NCBI GenBank assembly: GCA_902516465.1
Contig: CABXZD010000002.1
Coordinates: forward strand, 171,001 to 235,000
Source of the DNA: an uncultured Pelagibacteraceae bacterium
GTDB taxonomy: Bacteria; Pseudomonadota; Alphaproteobacteria; Pelagibacterales; Pelagibacteraceae
Direction of reading: 5' to 3'
DNA length: 64,000 nt
Of the stretch, positions 17,729-25,301 are shown in pieces. Both the position numbers and the translations under genes were made by a program. Numbering within the stretch: the first letter of the stretch is position 1; every line of letters begins with the position of its first letter. Under the pieces are notes generated by a model. The model ran no database searches. It had not been told where the DNA came from and saw only the letters and a program-made list of their open reading frames with translations.

Positions 17729-17803
17729 GCCTCGGTAGCTCAGGAGTAGAGCAGAGCCCTGAAAAGGCTTGTGTCGGAGGTGCGAATCCTTCCCGAGGCA
17801 CCA
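17729..17803 (+). tRNA. tRNA-Phe (GAA)
   Basis: The 75-nt cloverleaf has acceptor GCCTCGG/CCGAGGC, D-arm GCTC/GAGC, anticodon stem GAGCC/GGCTT with loop CTGAAAA (GAA, Phe), T-stem GGAGG/CCTTC and encoded CCA. The T-loop reads TGCGAAT: position 55, nearly always U/pseudouridine, is G. It lies only 6 bp after the infA stop, so it may be cut from the infA transcript. Confidence 0.92.
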
Positions 17804-17813
17804 TCAAAATATC

Positions 17814-17842
17814 TTGAAAATTTTTATAATAAAAATTAACAT
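17814..17842 (+). promoter_or_regulatory. Putative promoter of the cold-shock gene
   Basis: TTGAAA, a 17-nt spacer and TAACAT lie 11 bp downstream of tRNA-Phe and would give a 5' UTR of about 30 nt. A second TATAAT inside the spacer (17825-17830) makes the exact -10 uncertain. The AAGGA before the ATG is a good ribosome-binding site. Confidence 0.4.
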
Positions 17843-17878
17843 CGTAAGATAATAATAACAAAAGGACTAAGAAATAAG

Positions 17879-18091
17879 ATGAGTACATTAAAAGGAACAG
17901 TTAAATGGTTCAATGGCAAGAAAGGCTTTGGATTCATTGAAAGAGAAGATAAAGAAAAAGACGCTTTTGTCCATGCGAGCGCAGTGAAAGCAGCTGGTAT
18001 GAGATACCTTAATGAAGGTGATAAAATAGAATTTACTCTTGAAGATGGTCCAAAAGGCCCATCCGCGGTAAATTTAAAAAAATTAGACTAA
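17879..18091 (+). CDS. Cold-shock domain protein
   Basis: This 70-aa CspA-type OB-fold RNA chaperone has both RNA-binding motifs, KGFGFIERE (RNP1, about 16-24) and DAFVHASAV (RNP2, about 29-37), and starts GTVKWFNGKKGFGF. It binds single-stranded RNA/DNA and melts structure. It is monocistronic, with a putative promoter upstream and a strong intrinsic terminator 14 bp downstream, one of very few in the window, implying independent high expression. Confidence 0.95.
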   Translation: MSTLKGTVKWFNGKKGFGFIEREDKEKDAFVHASAVKAAGMRYLNEGDKIEFTLEDGPKGPSAVNLKKLD

Positions 18092-18104
18092 TACTAAAAT
18101 TTTT

Positions 18105-18147
18105 AAAGGACGTTTTTCTCAGAAATAGATTAACGTCCTTTTCTTTT
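18105..18147 (+). terminator. Rho-independent terminator of the cold-shock gene
   Basis: AAAGGACGTT ... AACGTCCTTT is a perfect 10-bp inverted repeat with a 17-nt loop, followed by TTCTTTT. It is well placed 14 bp after the csp stop. It is the clearest intrinsic terminator in the window. Confidence 0.8.
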
Positions 18148-18314
18148 AAGGGTTGAATAATTTAAATATTTGTCATAAAAGACCCGCATGATTATAAATA
18201 ATACATTGATGATAACTTCAAACAGTTCTCACAAAAACTGTTTCCATAGCCTATAGGCTATTTATTTATAATATAATTTTAAATCCACACAAAAATAATA
18301 TAAAAACAAGGAAT
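18148..18314. other. Intergenic region with two adjacent hairpins before tRNA-His
   Basis: This gap, large for this genome, holds two perfect inverted repeats 2 nt apart: AAACAGTT-N8-AACTGTTT (18220-18243) and the 16-nt palindrome ATAGCCTATAGGCTAT (18246-18261), followed by an A/T-rich stretch with overlapping TATAAT hexamers (18267-18277). A 22-codon ORF (18188-18256, with two His codons) spans the first hairpin and ends in the second. It could be a leader or attenuator, or a small RNA. Nothing coding is convincing. Confidence 0.4.
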
Positions 18315-18389
18315 GCCTGGGTGGTGTAACGGTTAGCACGAAAGTTTGTGGAACTTTAAGTTTGAGTTCGATTCTCAGCCCGGGTACCA
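18315..18389 (+). tRNA. tRNA-His (GTG) without G-1, A73
   Basis: A 75-nt cloverleaf with acceptor GCCTGGG/CCCGGGT, D-arm GTGT/GCAC, anticodon stem AAAGT/ACTTT with loop TTGTGGA (GTG), T-arm TTGAG-TTCGATT-CTCAG, and encoded CCA. The base before G1 is T, not G, and the discriminator is A rather than C. The hisS ATG begins 4 nt after CCA. Confidence 0.94.
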
Positions 18390-18393
18390 AAAA

Positions 18394-19788
18394 ATGAATA
18401 AAGAAAATAAACTAGTTCCTGGATTACCTCCAGGATTTGAAGATCGTTGGGATAAAAAAATTCTTCTCAAAAAAAAGCTTTTAGAAGCTATTGAGAATAA
18501 TTTTATAAAATTCGGAGCTGAAGCTCTTGAAACGCCCTCGTTCGAAATCGCAGAAAATATAGGATCTTTTTTGGCAGAAGATGAAGCTAATCCTATGTCT
18601 GATGTATTCTCATTTAAGGATGGAGACAAGAATATAACTCTTCGTTACGATCTCTCAAGTCCCCTTGCAAGATTTTATGCCCAAAACAACCAAGAACTTC
18701 CATCAATCTTCAAGCGATATCAAATTCAAAATGTATTCAGAAATGAAAAAGCCGGAAATGGTCGATACAGAGAATTTATGCAAGCAGATTTTGATATTGT
18801 TGGAAATGTTAATCCTGCACAAGCAAATGCAGAGCTTTGTAATTTAATATCAAGCACACTAGCAGATTGTGGATTAAAAAAAGATCAATTTACAATTAAT
18901 GTGAGTAACAGAAAAATAGTTCAGGGTTTAATTGATGATTTAAAAATTTCTGAGGAAAAACAAACAAAAGTTATTAGAGCAATTGATAAACTCGATAAGC
19001 CTGGTTTTGGATTAAAGGGAGTTGAAGACTTACTTAAAAAAGAGAGAAAAGATCAAAGTGGAGCTATCACTAAAGGAGCTGATTTAAGCAATGAACAGGC
19101 AGCACAAATATTAAATTTTCTAAAAATAAAAGATTTAAAAAAATTAAAAGAAACTTTAAAAAATCCATTATCTCAAGAAGGAATTCAAGAATTAGAGAAT
19201 GTATTTCAATTACTTGGATATGGTGCAAATTTAAATCAAGTTAAAACAAACTTTACGATTGTGAGAGGGCTCTCGTACTATGATTCATTTATAGTCGAAA
19301 CAAATTTAAATTTCAAAGTGACTAATAACAAAGGTAAGGAAATTGAGCTAGGTAGTATCTGCTCAGGAGGATCGTACGCTAAACTTATTTCAAGGTTTAG
19401 AGGTGTTGATGTTCCTGGGACTGGAATTAGTTTTGGTGTTGACAGGTTGTTATTCGCATTAATTCAGTTAAACCAAATTCAAGTACAAGATCAAAAACCA
19501 GTTTTAGTTTGTGTCATGGATGAAAAATACTTAAAGAATTATTATGAAATTGTTGATCAATTAAGAGATAATAATATTAATGCCGAAGTTTTTTTAAACA
19601 CTAAAAAAAATCTTGGTAAACAACTCGATTTAGCAAACAAGCGTGAATTAACAGTAGCAATTATTTGTGGGGAAAATGAGTTTAATGATAATACTGTGAC
19701 CATTAAAAACCTTAGAGGTGTTAAGGGTGAAAATAACCAAACAATCCCAAAATCAAATTTAATAAATGAAATCAAAAAACTTATCTGA
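18394..19788 (+). CDS. hisS: Histidyl-tRNA synthetase
   Basis: The track start at 18346 lies inside tRNA-His, so the real start is the ATG at 18394 (MNKENKLVPGLPPGFEDR), giving 464 aa. Class II motifs are present: motif 2 FRNEKAGNGRYREFMQADFDIVG, the HisA block RGLSYYDSFIVE, and motif 3 FGVDRLLFAL; a C-terminal anticodon-binding domain follows. It charges tRNA-His. The core EFMQADFDIVG replaces the usual EFHQ-type wording, so this enzyme fits the divergent alphaproteobacterial HisRS adapted to a tRNA without G-1. It overlaps hisZ by 23 bp. Confidence 0.95.
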   Translation: MNKENKLVPGLPPGFEDRWDKKILLKKKLLEAIENNFIKFGAEALETPSFEIAENIGSFLAEDEANPMSDVFSFKDGDKNITLRYDLSSPLARFYAQNNQELPSIFKRYQIQNVFRNEKAGNGRYREFMQADFDIVGNVNPAQANAELCNLISSTLADCGLKKDQFTINVSNRKIVQGLIDDLKISEEKQTKVIRAIDKLDKPGFGLKGVEDLLKKERKDQSGAITKGADLSNEQAAQILNFLKIKDLKKLKETLKNPLSQEGIQELENVFQLLGYGANLNQVKTNFTIVRGLSYYDSFIVETNLNFKVTNNKGKEIELGSICSGGSYAKLISRFRGVDVPGTGISFGVDRLLFALIQLNQIQVQDQKPVLVCVMDEKYLKNYYEIVDQLRDNNINAEVFLNTKKNLGKQLDLANKRELTVAIICGENEFNDNTVTIKNLRGVKGENNQTIPKSNLINEIKKLI

Positions 19789-20818
19789 AAAAATCCTAAA
19801 GTCTGTTAAAGCCAAGGGATTTAAATATATTGAATTACCCTCAGTAATTGAAACTAATCATATTGTTCAAAGATCTGGTGAAAATTTTAGAAAATTTATT
19901 TTTTCATTTATTGATCAAAATGGGAATGAGCTATGTTTACGTCCAGATTTAACAATAGTTTCTTGCCTAAGATATTTAGAAAGTAACTTAAGAGGTAAAG
20001 AAAAAATATTTTATAGTGGTCAAGCCTATAGGAAATCTCAAAATAGAAAAGACTCTATAATTAGAAATCAAATTGGATTTGAAATCATTGGTTCTAAAGA
20101 TGAAAAAAATGATGATAAAGAAATTATTAACACTTCTTTAAATTCTTTAAAAAATTTAAAATATACCTCGGGCACTTTAACATTAGGAAATGTTGAAATA
20201 TTTAAACTTTTAATATCTAAACTGGATATTCCAATTAGATGGAAATTAAGATTATCAAGACATTTTTGGAGAGAAGACTATTTTAATGATTTATTAAAAA
20301 GGTTGGAAACAAACTCTGATGTTGATCCAACTATAGTTGAGATAGATAAAAAACGTTATCTAAAAATGCTCAAAGATGACAAGAACTCAATCGTTGCTGA
20401 AAGATCAATTGAAGAAATTTTAAAGCGTTTTGATAAAAAGATAAAAGATCCAAGACGTACGAGTAAAGGAAGAAATGTATCAAAAATTATTAAAGAGTTT
20501 TTAAAGATTAAATGTCCAATCAATAAAGCAGCAGATGTATTAAACAAATTCTTTAAGAAATATCAAATAAACTTAGTGGTAGATCAAAGATACTTTCCAA
20601 CCTCGGTTAACAGAACTTCAAAACTAAATGTAGTTTTTTCAACCTCATTTGGAAGACAACTTGAATATTACACAGGTATGGTTTTTAAAATTGATATCAA
20701 ATTAAATAATAAGATTAAAAATATAATTAATGGTGGAAGGTATGATCAATTAATTTCTGACCTTGGATCTAAAAAACAAATATCGGCGGTAGGGGCTGCT
20801 TTAAATTTAAATTATTAA
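19766..20818 (+). CDS. hisZ: ATP phosphoribosyltransferase regulatory subunit
   Basis: This 350-aa protein is a HisRS-like paralogue lacking the anticodon-binding domain. LCLRPDLTIVSCLRYLES, FYSGQAYRKSQN and the C-terminal NGGRYDQLISDLGSKKQISAVGAALNL follow the class II fold. HisZ forms a hetero-octamer with short HisG and mediates histidine feedback. Position between hisS (23-bp overlap) and short-form hisG (1-bp gap) confirms the call over a second HisRS. The cell makes its own histidine through this pair plus hisD nearby. Confidence 0.93.
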   Translation: MKSKNLSEKILKSVKAKGFKYIELPSVIETNHIVQRSGENFRKFIFSFIDQNGNELCLRPDLTIVSCLRYLESNLRGKEKIFYSGQAYRKSQNRKDSIIRNQIGFEIIGSKDEKNDDKEIINTSLNSLKNLKYTSGTLTLGNVEIFKLLISKLDIPIRWKLRLSRHFWREDYFNDLLKRLETNSDVDPTIVEIDKKRYLKMLKDDKNSIVAERSIEEILKRFDKKIKDPRRTSKGRNVSKIIKEFLKIKCPINKAADVLNKFFKKYQINLVVDQRYFPTSVNRTSKLNVVFSTSFGRQLEYYTGMVFKIDIKLNNKIKNIINGGRYDQLISDLGSKKQISAVGAALNLNY

Positions 20819-20819
20819 A

Positions 20820-21506
20820 ATGAAAAATATAATCAATATAGGAATTCCAAGTAAAGGCAGGCTTAGAAAAGACGTTTTAAACATTTTTAAAAAGAAAAAT
20901 TTAAAACTAGTTTCTGAAAGAGGTGAGAGGGACTTAATTGGTTCTATTAAAAATAAATCAAACATTAAAATTCTTTATTTGCATGCAAGAGAAATTATTC
21001 AAAGACTAGGAGATGGTTCTTTAGATATAGGTTTTTCAGGCTTTGATTTACTTAAAGAAGGAGAAATTAATATCCAAAAAAAAATTAACTTAGTCAAAAA
21101 GTATGAGTTTGGAAAAGCAACTCTAGTTGTTGCTATTCCAGATCCGTGGATTGATGTGCAAACAGTAGCTGATTTGGAAGAAATTGCTTTTGAATTTAGA
21201 GATAAAAAGAAAAAAAAATTAAGAGTTGCAACCAAGTATCCAAACTTAACTAAAGAATTTTTATTCTCAAAGGGTGTAACACAATTTCAATTAGTTGAAA
21301 GTTTGGGCGCTACCGAGGCCTATCCTTTTATAGGTTCTGCAAATTTGATTACTGATATCAGTTCCACTGGTGAGACTATAAAAAGTAATAATCTACGTAT
21401 TTTAAAAGATGGTGAGATTTTAAAATCACAAGCATGTATTTTTACTTCAAAGAAAAACTTTAAAAAAAAAGGTTTAAAAGCTTTAGTTAAATTACTTACC
21501 AAATAA
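20820..21506 (+). CDS. hisG: ATP phosphoribosyltransferase, short form
   Basis: This 228-aa enzyme condenses ATP and PRPP, the first step of histidine synthesis. It is the short type, lacking the C-terminal ACT-like regulatory domain, consistent with the hisZ neighbour. Signatures are GIPSKGRLRKDVL at the start, DIGFSGFDLL and the PRPP-binding ATKYPNLTKEFL ... LVESLGATEAYPFIGSANLITDISSTGETIK. It ends the hisS-hisZ-hisG unit. Confidence 0.95.
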   Translation: MKNIINIGIPSKGRLRKDVLNIFKKKNLKLVSERGERDLIGSIKNKSNIKILYLHAREIIQRLGDGSLDIGFSGFDLLKEGEINIQKKINLVKKYEFGKATLVVAIPDPWIDVQTVADLEEIAFEFRDKKKKKLRVATKYPNLTKEFLFSKGVTQFQLVESLGATEAYPFIGSANLITDISSTGETIKSNNLRILKDGEILKSQACIFTSKKNFKKKGLKALVKLLTK

Positions 21507-21623
21507 TTTATCTTTGAAATAAATAAGGATTATTTTGATAATATCTAAATTTCTAAATATAGCGTAAAGAGCTATCAAAATGGCTATTATAAATATAATT
21601 TTCAAAATAAAATATAATTCCAT
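21492..21623 (-). CDS. Possible 43-aa hydrophobic membrane peptide
   Basis: This minus-strand ORF (MELYFILKIIFIIAILIAL...KDKLFGK) has one TM segment at about residues 4-23 and a basic tail. It is absent from the track because of length. Its end overlaps hisG by 15 bp, as convergent neighbours do throughout this window, and its start is 30 bp from rmuC. In AT-rich DNA an Ile/Leu/Phe-rich ORF can arise by chance, so I am unsure it is real. Confidence 0.35.
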   Translation of the reverse strand: MELYFILKIIFIIAILIALYAIFRNLDIIKIILIYFKDKLFGK

Positions 21624-21653
21624 TAAAAACCATTATAATACAAGTTACGAATC

Positions 21654-22745
21654 ATGGACACAATTTTATTAATTATTTTAGTTTCTTTGTTAGGCACAAC
21701 ATTAGCTATTTTGTATTTGAATATCAGATCTAAACCCAAGTCAGAAAGTAAAGAGTCGGAAGAAATAGCCAACTTAAAAACTGAAATAGTTACATTAAAA
21801 GATACATTAAATAATACTATCAATACTTCACTTGGTACCATGTCGACTTCCTTCAATGCATTATCAACTGGGGTTACAAAAGATATGACTGAAGCTTTAA
21901 CAAAAGTTGATGAGAAGGTTGGTAATTTTAATCAACAGGTACAATTACTAAATCAAAGCCAGGAGGGTATTACTAAAATTTTAGCAGGTGTTAAAAAATA
22001 TGGAACCTTAGCAGAGTATTCTCTTGATGCTCTAATTAAAGATTTATTGCCTGCATCTCAATTCATGACAAATGTTAAAATGAAAGAAGATACGAGTGAA
22101 AATGTAGAATTTGCAATTAAACTTCAAGGAGATGTTCTAGTTCCAGTAGACTCTCATTTTCCTGTAGAAAAATTTAAAGCAATTACAGATGCATATGAAG
22201 CTGATAATAAAAAAGAAGTAGCAGATGCAAGGACAAAACTAGCTAGTGCATTTAAAGCTAAAGCTAAAAATGTAATGGAAAAATATATTGTACCACCTAA
22301 ATCAACAGATTTTGCAATAGTGTACGCTCCAACAGAAAGTCTTTATAAAGAATTAACTGAATATCAAGATCCAAGTACTAAAGAATTGTTAACTCAAGAA
22401 TTAATGAAAAAATATAAAATTGTGATTTGTGGCCCTAATACTCTTTCAGCTTATTTACAATCTTTACATATGGGATTTCAATCATTGAAAGTACAAAAAG
22501 GAGCTACGGAAATATACAATCATCTTAAAACTATCACTACTAGATTTGGAAAACATTTTGATAATATTATCATTCTAAGAAAGAAATTAGAGGAAGCCAT
22601 GATTGTGGTAGATAAATTTGGAACAGACGCAAGATCAATCAGTAGAACTTTAGAAAATATAAAAGATCCCGAGCAGGTTGAGAAAGCTGTTCAAACAGAA
22701 AATGTAGAAAAATTTGTTGAAAGAAATAAACTACACAAAAATTAA
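21654..22745 (+). CDS. rmuC: DNA recombination protein RmuC
   Basis: This 363-aa protein has an N-terminal TM anchor (about 4-22), a coiled-coil (about 30-110) with Glu/Asn/Lys heptads, and the RmuC nuclease-fold domain: LPASQFMTNVKM, GDVLVPVDSHFPVEKF, FAIVYAPTESLYKEL and VICGPNTLSAYLQSLHMGFQSLKVQK. RmuC is implicated in limiting inverted-repeat recombination and has a PD-(D/E)XK-like fold. It leads a run of three nuclease-related genes. Confidence 0.92.
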   Translation: MDTILLIILVSLLGTTLAILYLNIRSKPKSESKESEEIANLKTEIVTLKDTLNNTINTSLGTMSTSFNALSTGVTKDMTEALTKVDEKVGNFNQQVQLLNQSQEGITKILAGVKKYGTLAEYSLDALIKDLLPASQFMTNVKMKEDTSENVEFAIKLQGDVLVPVDSHFPVEKFKAITDAYEADNKKEVADARTKLASAFKAKAKNVMEKYIVPPKSTDFAIVYAPTESLYKELTEYQDPSTKELLTQELMKKYKIVICGPNTLSAYLQSLHMGFQSLKVQKGATEIYNHLKTITTRFGKHFDNIIILRKKLEEAMIVVDKFGTDARSISRTLENIKDPEQVEKAVQTENVEKFVERNKLHKN

Positions 22746-22782
22746 TTTCTTTTTTCCTTTAATACCGATTATAAGAAGTCTC

Positions 22783-23469
22783 ATGCAGTGGAATAATAAA
22801 TTTATTTATCCTAAATCTATAAGATCAATCATCCAAGGCTCTAGACACTATGCTGTAAATAAGGAAAATCTTCCTTCAGTAACAACAATATTGAGAGCAA
22901 CAGAGTCTGAAGAAAAAAAAGCTAAATTGGCAGCATGGAAAGAAAGAGTTGGTTACAAGCAAGCAGAAATTATTTCAAGAGAAGCAACAACTCGTGGTAG
23001 TTATATGCACAACTATTTAGAAAAATTTTTACTTGGAAAATTAAATATGGATTTACTTGGAGATAATACCCGTGAAAAAAAGATGGCAGACCAAATAATT
23101 GAAAACGGGTTAAGAAATAAATTAAATGAGATATGGGGATGTGAAGCGACTTTATATTATCCAGGTAAATATGCTGGTTCAGCAGATTGTGTTGGTATAT
23201 ATGAAAACAAACAAACTATTATTGATTTTAAGAACAGTGCTAAACCCAAAAAAGATGAATGGATTGATGACTACTATTTACAATGTGCAGCATATTCATT
23301 AGCTCATAATAAAGTCTATGGTTCAAACATTTCACAAGCAGCAATCTTATTATGTACTAAAGATAATATTTTTCAAAGATTTATAATTGGCGGAGAAAGA
23401 TTAATAAGCTATCAAAACCAATTTATGGAAAAAGTAGAACAATTTTATTCACAAAGGATAAAAAATTGA
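22783..23469 (+). CDS. PD-(D/E)XK exonuclease (RecB/MGME1-like)
   Basis: The track starts at 22714, inside rmuC, but the ATG at 22783 (MQWNNKFIYPKSIRS) is a better start, giving 228 aa. Core motifs are GSYMHNYLEKFL (like the GxxxH helix of RecB-family nucleases), GSADCVGIY...TIIDFKNSAKP (the D...DxK catalytic pair) and YYLQCAAYSLAH (QxxxY). This set is typical of phage and mitochondrial-exonuclease-1-type single-strand exonucleases. Its stop overlaps the TTG start of exonuclease I, pointing to coupled expression of two exonucleases. Confidence 0.78.
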   Translation: MQWNNKFIYPKSIRSIIQGSRHYAVNKENLPSVTTILRATESEEKKAKLAAWKERVGYKQAEIISREATTRGSYMHNYLEKFLLGKLNMDLLGDNTREKKMADQIIENGLRNKLNEIWGCEATLYYPGKYAGSADCVGIYENKQTIIDFKNSAKPKKDEWIDDYYLQCAAYSLAHNKVYGSNISQAAILLCTKDNIFQRFIIGGERLISYQNQFMEKVEQFYSQRIKN

Positions 23470-24914
23470 ATTACGTAATTTGGGATATTGAAACAGATTC
23501 AGCGCAACTAGATTGGGCCACTATGATTGAAATTGGTGCAATCTTCTTAGACGAAAATTTTAATGAAAAAGAGAGATATACTGCAAGATGTAGGATGCCT
23601 CAAGATAGAGTTCCATCCGCAACTGCACTGTGCATTAATAAATCAAATGTTGATTTGATTACCAAAGGTAATTTAAGCCATTATCAAATGATTGCTCAAG
23701 TAGAAAAAAAATTTCGAGAATGGTCACCTGCAACATTCATGGGATTCTCGAGTGTAGGGTTTGATGATGAAATTCTTAGGAGAGAGTTTTTTAAATCATT
23801 ACGAAAACCTTATCTTATCAATACAGAGGGCAACGCGAGACATGATGCCTTAAATATGATCAAAGCTGCATTTGCTATAGATGAAAATGTTTTAAAAACA
23901 GAGCTTAATCCTAAAGGAAATAAATCAATGAAATTAGAGTCTCTTGCGAGATTAAATGGATTTGACTCAAAACACGCGCATTCCGCTTTATTTGATACAG
24001 AATTAACTGTAAAAGTTTTAGGTTTATTAAAAGATAAACAGCCTGATTTATGGCACGAATATCTAAAGACAAAAAGCAAAGTTGTAGTTGAAAACCTAAT
24101 CAAACAAGAAAAAATGTTTACAATAAATGAAAACTTTTTTGGTAAAAATTATTTGTTTTTAGTTGCTCCATTACATCCCAATTCGTGGATGCATCCAATT
24201 TATAAATGGGGACAAGTAGTAAATTTATCAGCAAATATAGAAGAACTCCAAAAACTTAATTATCAAGATTTAAAAAAAGAAATGAAAAAATCACCTCGTT
24301 TTTATAAAACAATAAAATCTAATAAAGCTCCCATAATTTTAGACAAAAATTTAAGTTTAAAGGTAGATCCGTATAAAAAAATTGGAATTAATTTATTAAA
24401 TAAAAGAGCAGAGTTAATGAAGTCTAATGAAAAATTTTCTCAAGATATTTGTAATATCTTGAAAGAAGTTGCAGAAGAAAAATTTGAAACAGCTTCGCAA
24501 GAAGATGTTGAACCTGAGGAGACAATTTATTCAGGAGGATTTGATACCTTTAATAAAGATGTTCCATTATTTGATAAATTTCACTCTTTAGATTGGAAAG
24601 ATAGATTGAACTTATTGGATAAATTTAAAGATGATAGACTAATAACTTTTGGCCATAGTTTAATGTACAACGAGGCTCCTGAAATTCTACCAAAAGATAT
24701 TTATAAAAAGATAAAAAGAAAAATTGCATCTAGAATTTTAAGCACCAATAAGGAAAAATGGTGGACTGTTTCAGCTTTTTATTCAGAGTGTGATGAAATC
24801 AGAGAAAATGAGGATAAAATGTTTTCATTCAAAACTGTAGATGAAAAACTTAAATTTTTGGATGGAATTAACGATTATGTGATGAATTTGGAGCAAAAAT
24901 ATTTAGATGCATAA
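23466..24914 (+). CDS. sbcB: Exodeoxyribonuclease I
   Basis: This 482-aa DEDDh nuclease degrades single-stranded DNA 3' to 5'. The exonuclease motifs are WDIETDSAQLDW (Exo I Asp-x-Glu), GFSSVGFDDEILRREF (Exo II), and HSALFDTELTVKVL (Exo III His and Asp). The SH3-like and C-terminal helical domains fill the rest, with LFDKFHSLDWKDRLNLLDKFKDDRL matching family ExoI-C. Translation starts at TTG (23466), overlapping the upstream TGA. It belongs to the rmuC-PDDEXK-sbcB run and probably acts in recombination or repair. Confidence 0.9.
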   Translation: MNYVIWDIETDSAQLDWATMIEIGAIFLDENFNEKERYTARCRMPQDRVPSATALCINKSNVDLITKGNLSHYQMIAQVEKKFREWSPATFMGFSSVGFDDEILRREFFKSLRKPYLINTEGNARHDALNMIKAAFAIDENVLKTELNPKGNKSMKLESLARLNGFDSKHAHSALFDTELTVKVLGLLKDKQPDLWHEYLKTKSKVVVENLIKQEKMFTINENFFGKNYLFLVAPLHPNSWMHPIYKWGQVVNLSANIEELQKLNYQDLKKEMKKSPRFYKTIKSNKAPIILDKNLSLKVDPYKKIGINLLNKRAELMKSNEKFSQDICNILKEVAEEKFETASQEDVEPEETIYSGGFDTFNKDVPLFDKFHSLDWKDRLNLLDKFKDDRLITFGHSLMYNEAPEILPKDIYKKIKRKIASRILSTNKEKWWTVSAFYSECDEIRENEDKMFSFKTVDEKLKFLDGINDYVMNLEQKYLDA

Positions 24915-24946
24915 TTTTATAAGTTTAAAAAAGTTTTTTTTGACCA

Positions 24947-24974
24947 TTGAAAATTACTCTGAATCAATTATATC
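24947..24974 (+). promoter_or_regulatory. Putative thioredoxin promoter
   Basis: TTGAAA, a 16-nt spacer and TATATC end 9 bp before the first ATG of the thioredoxin gene, which would make the mRNA almost leaderless. No other promoter candidate fits the 69-bp gap. Confidence 0.4.
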
Positions 24975-24983
24975 AAAACACAT

Positions 24984-25301
24984 ATGATGAATGATTTCAA
25001 AGATGAAGATTTTGATAGTAAGATAAAGAACGAAGATGTTTCAGTTGTACAATTCTCAGCATCTTGGTGCATGCCTTGCAAGAATCTAATTCCTATAATG
25101 AATAAGTTTTCAGATGAATATAAAGATAAGGCAAACTTTTATTATGCAGATATTGAAGAAGGTGGGATAAATACTGGAAGTGCAGCGGGAATTAGAGGTG
25201 TGCCGACTGTAATTATTTACAAAAAAGGAATTGAAATTTCAAGAAAGGTTGGTGGCGTTCCCGAGAGCAATATGAAAGAATTTTTAGAAGAAAATATTTA
25301 A
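24984..25301 (+). CDS. Thioredoxin
   Basis: This 105-aa thioredoxin-fold protein has the active site SASWCMPCKNLIP near residues 27-39 (CMPC rather than the classic CGPC) and the cis-Pro loop RGVPTVIIYKKG near 72-83. No signal peptide is present, so it is a cytoplasmic disulfide reductase. Two in-frame ATGs (24984 and 24987) make the exact start uncertain. It converges on folC with a 4-bp stop overlap. Confidence 0.88.
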   Translation: MMNDFKDEDFDSKIKNEDVSVVQFSASWCMPCKNLIPIMNKFSDEYKDKANFYYADIEEGGINTGSAAGIRGVPTVIIYKKGIEISRKVGGVPESNMKEFLEENI

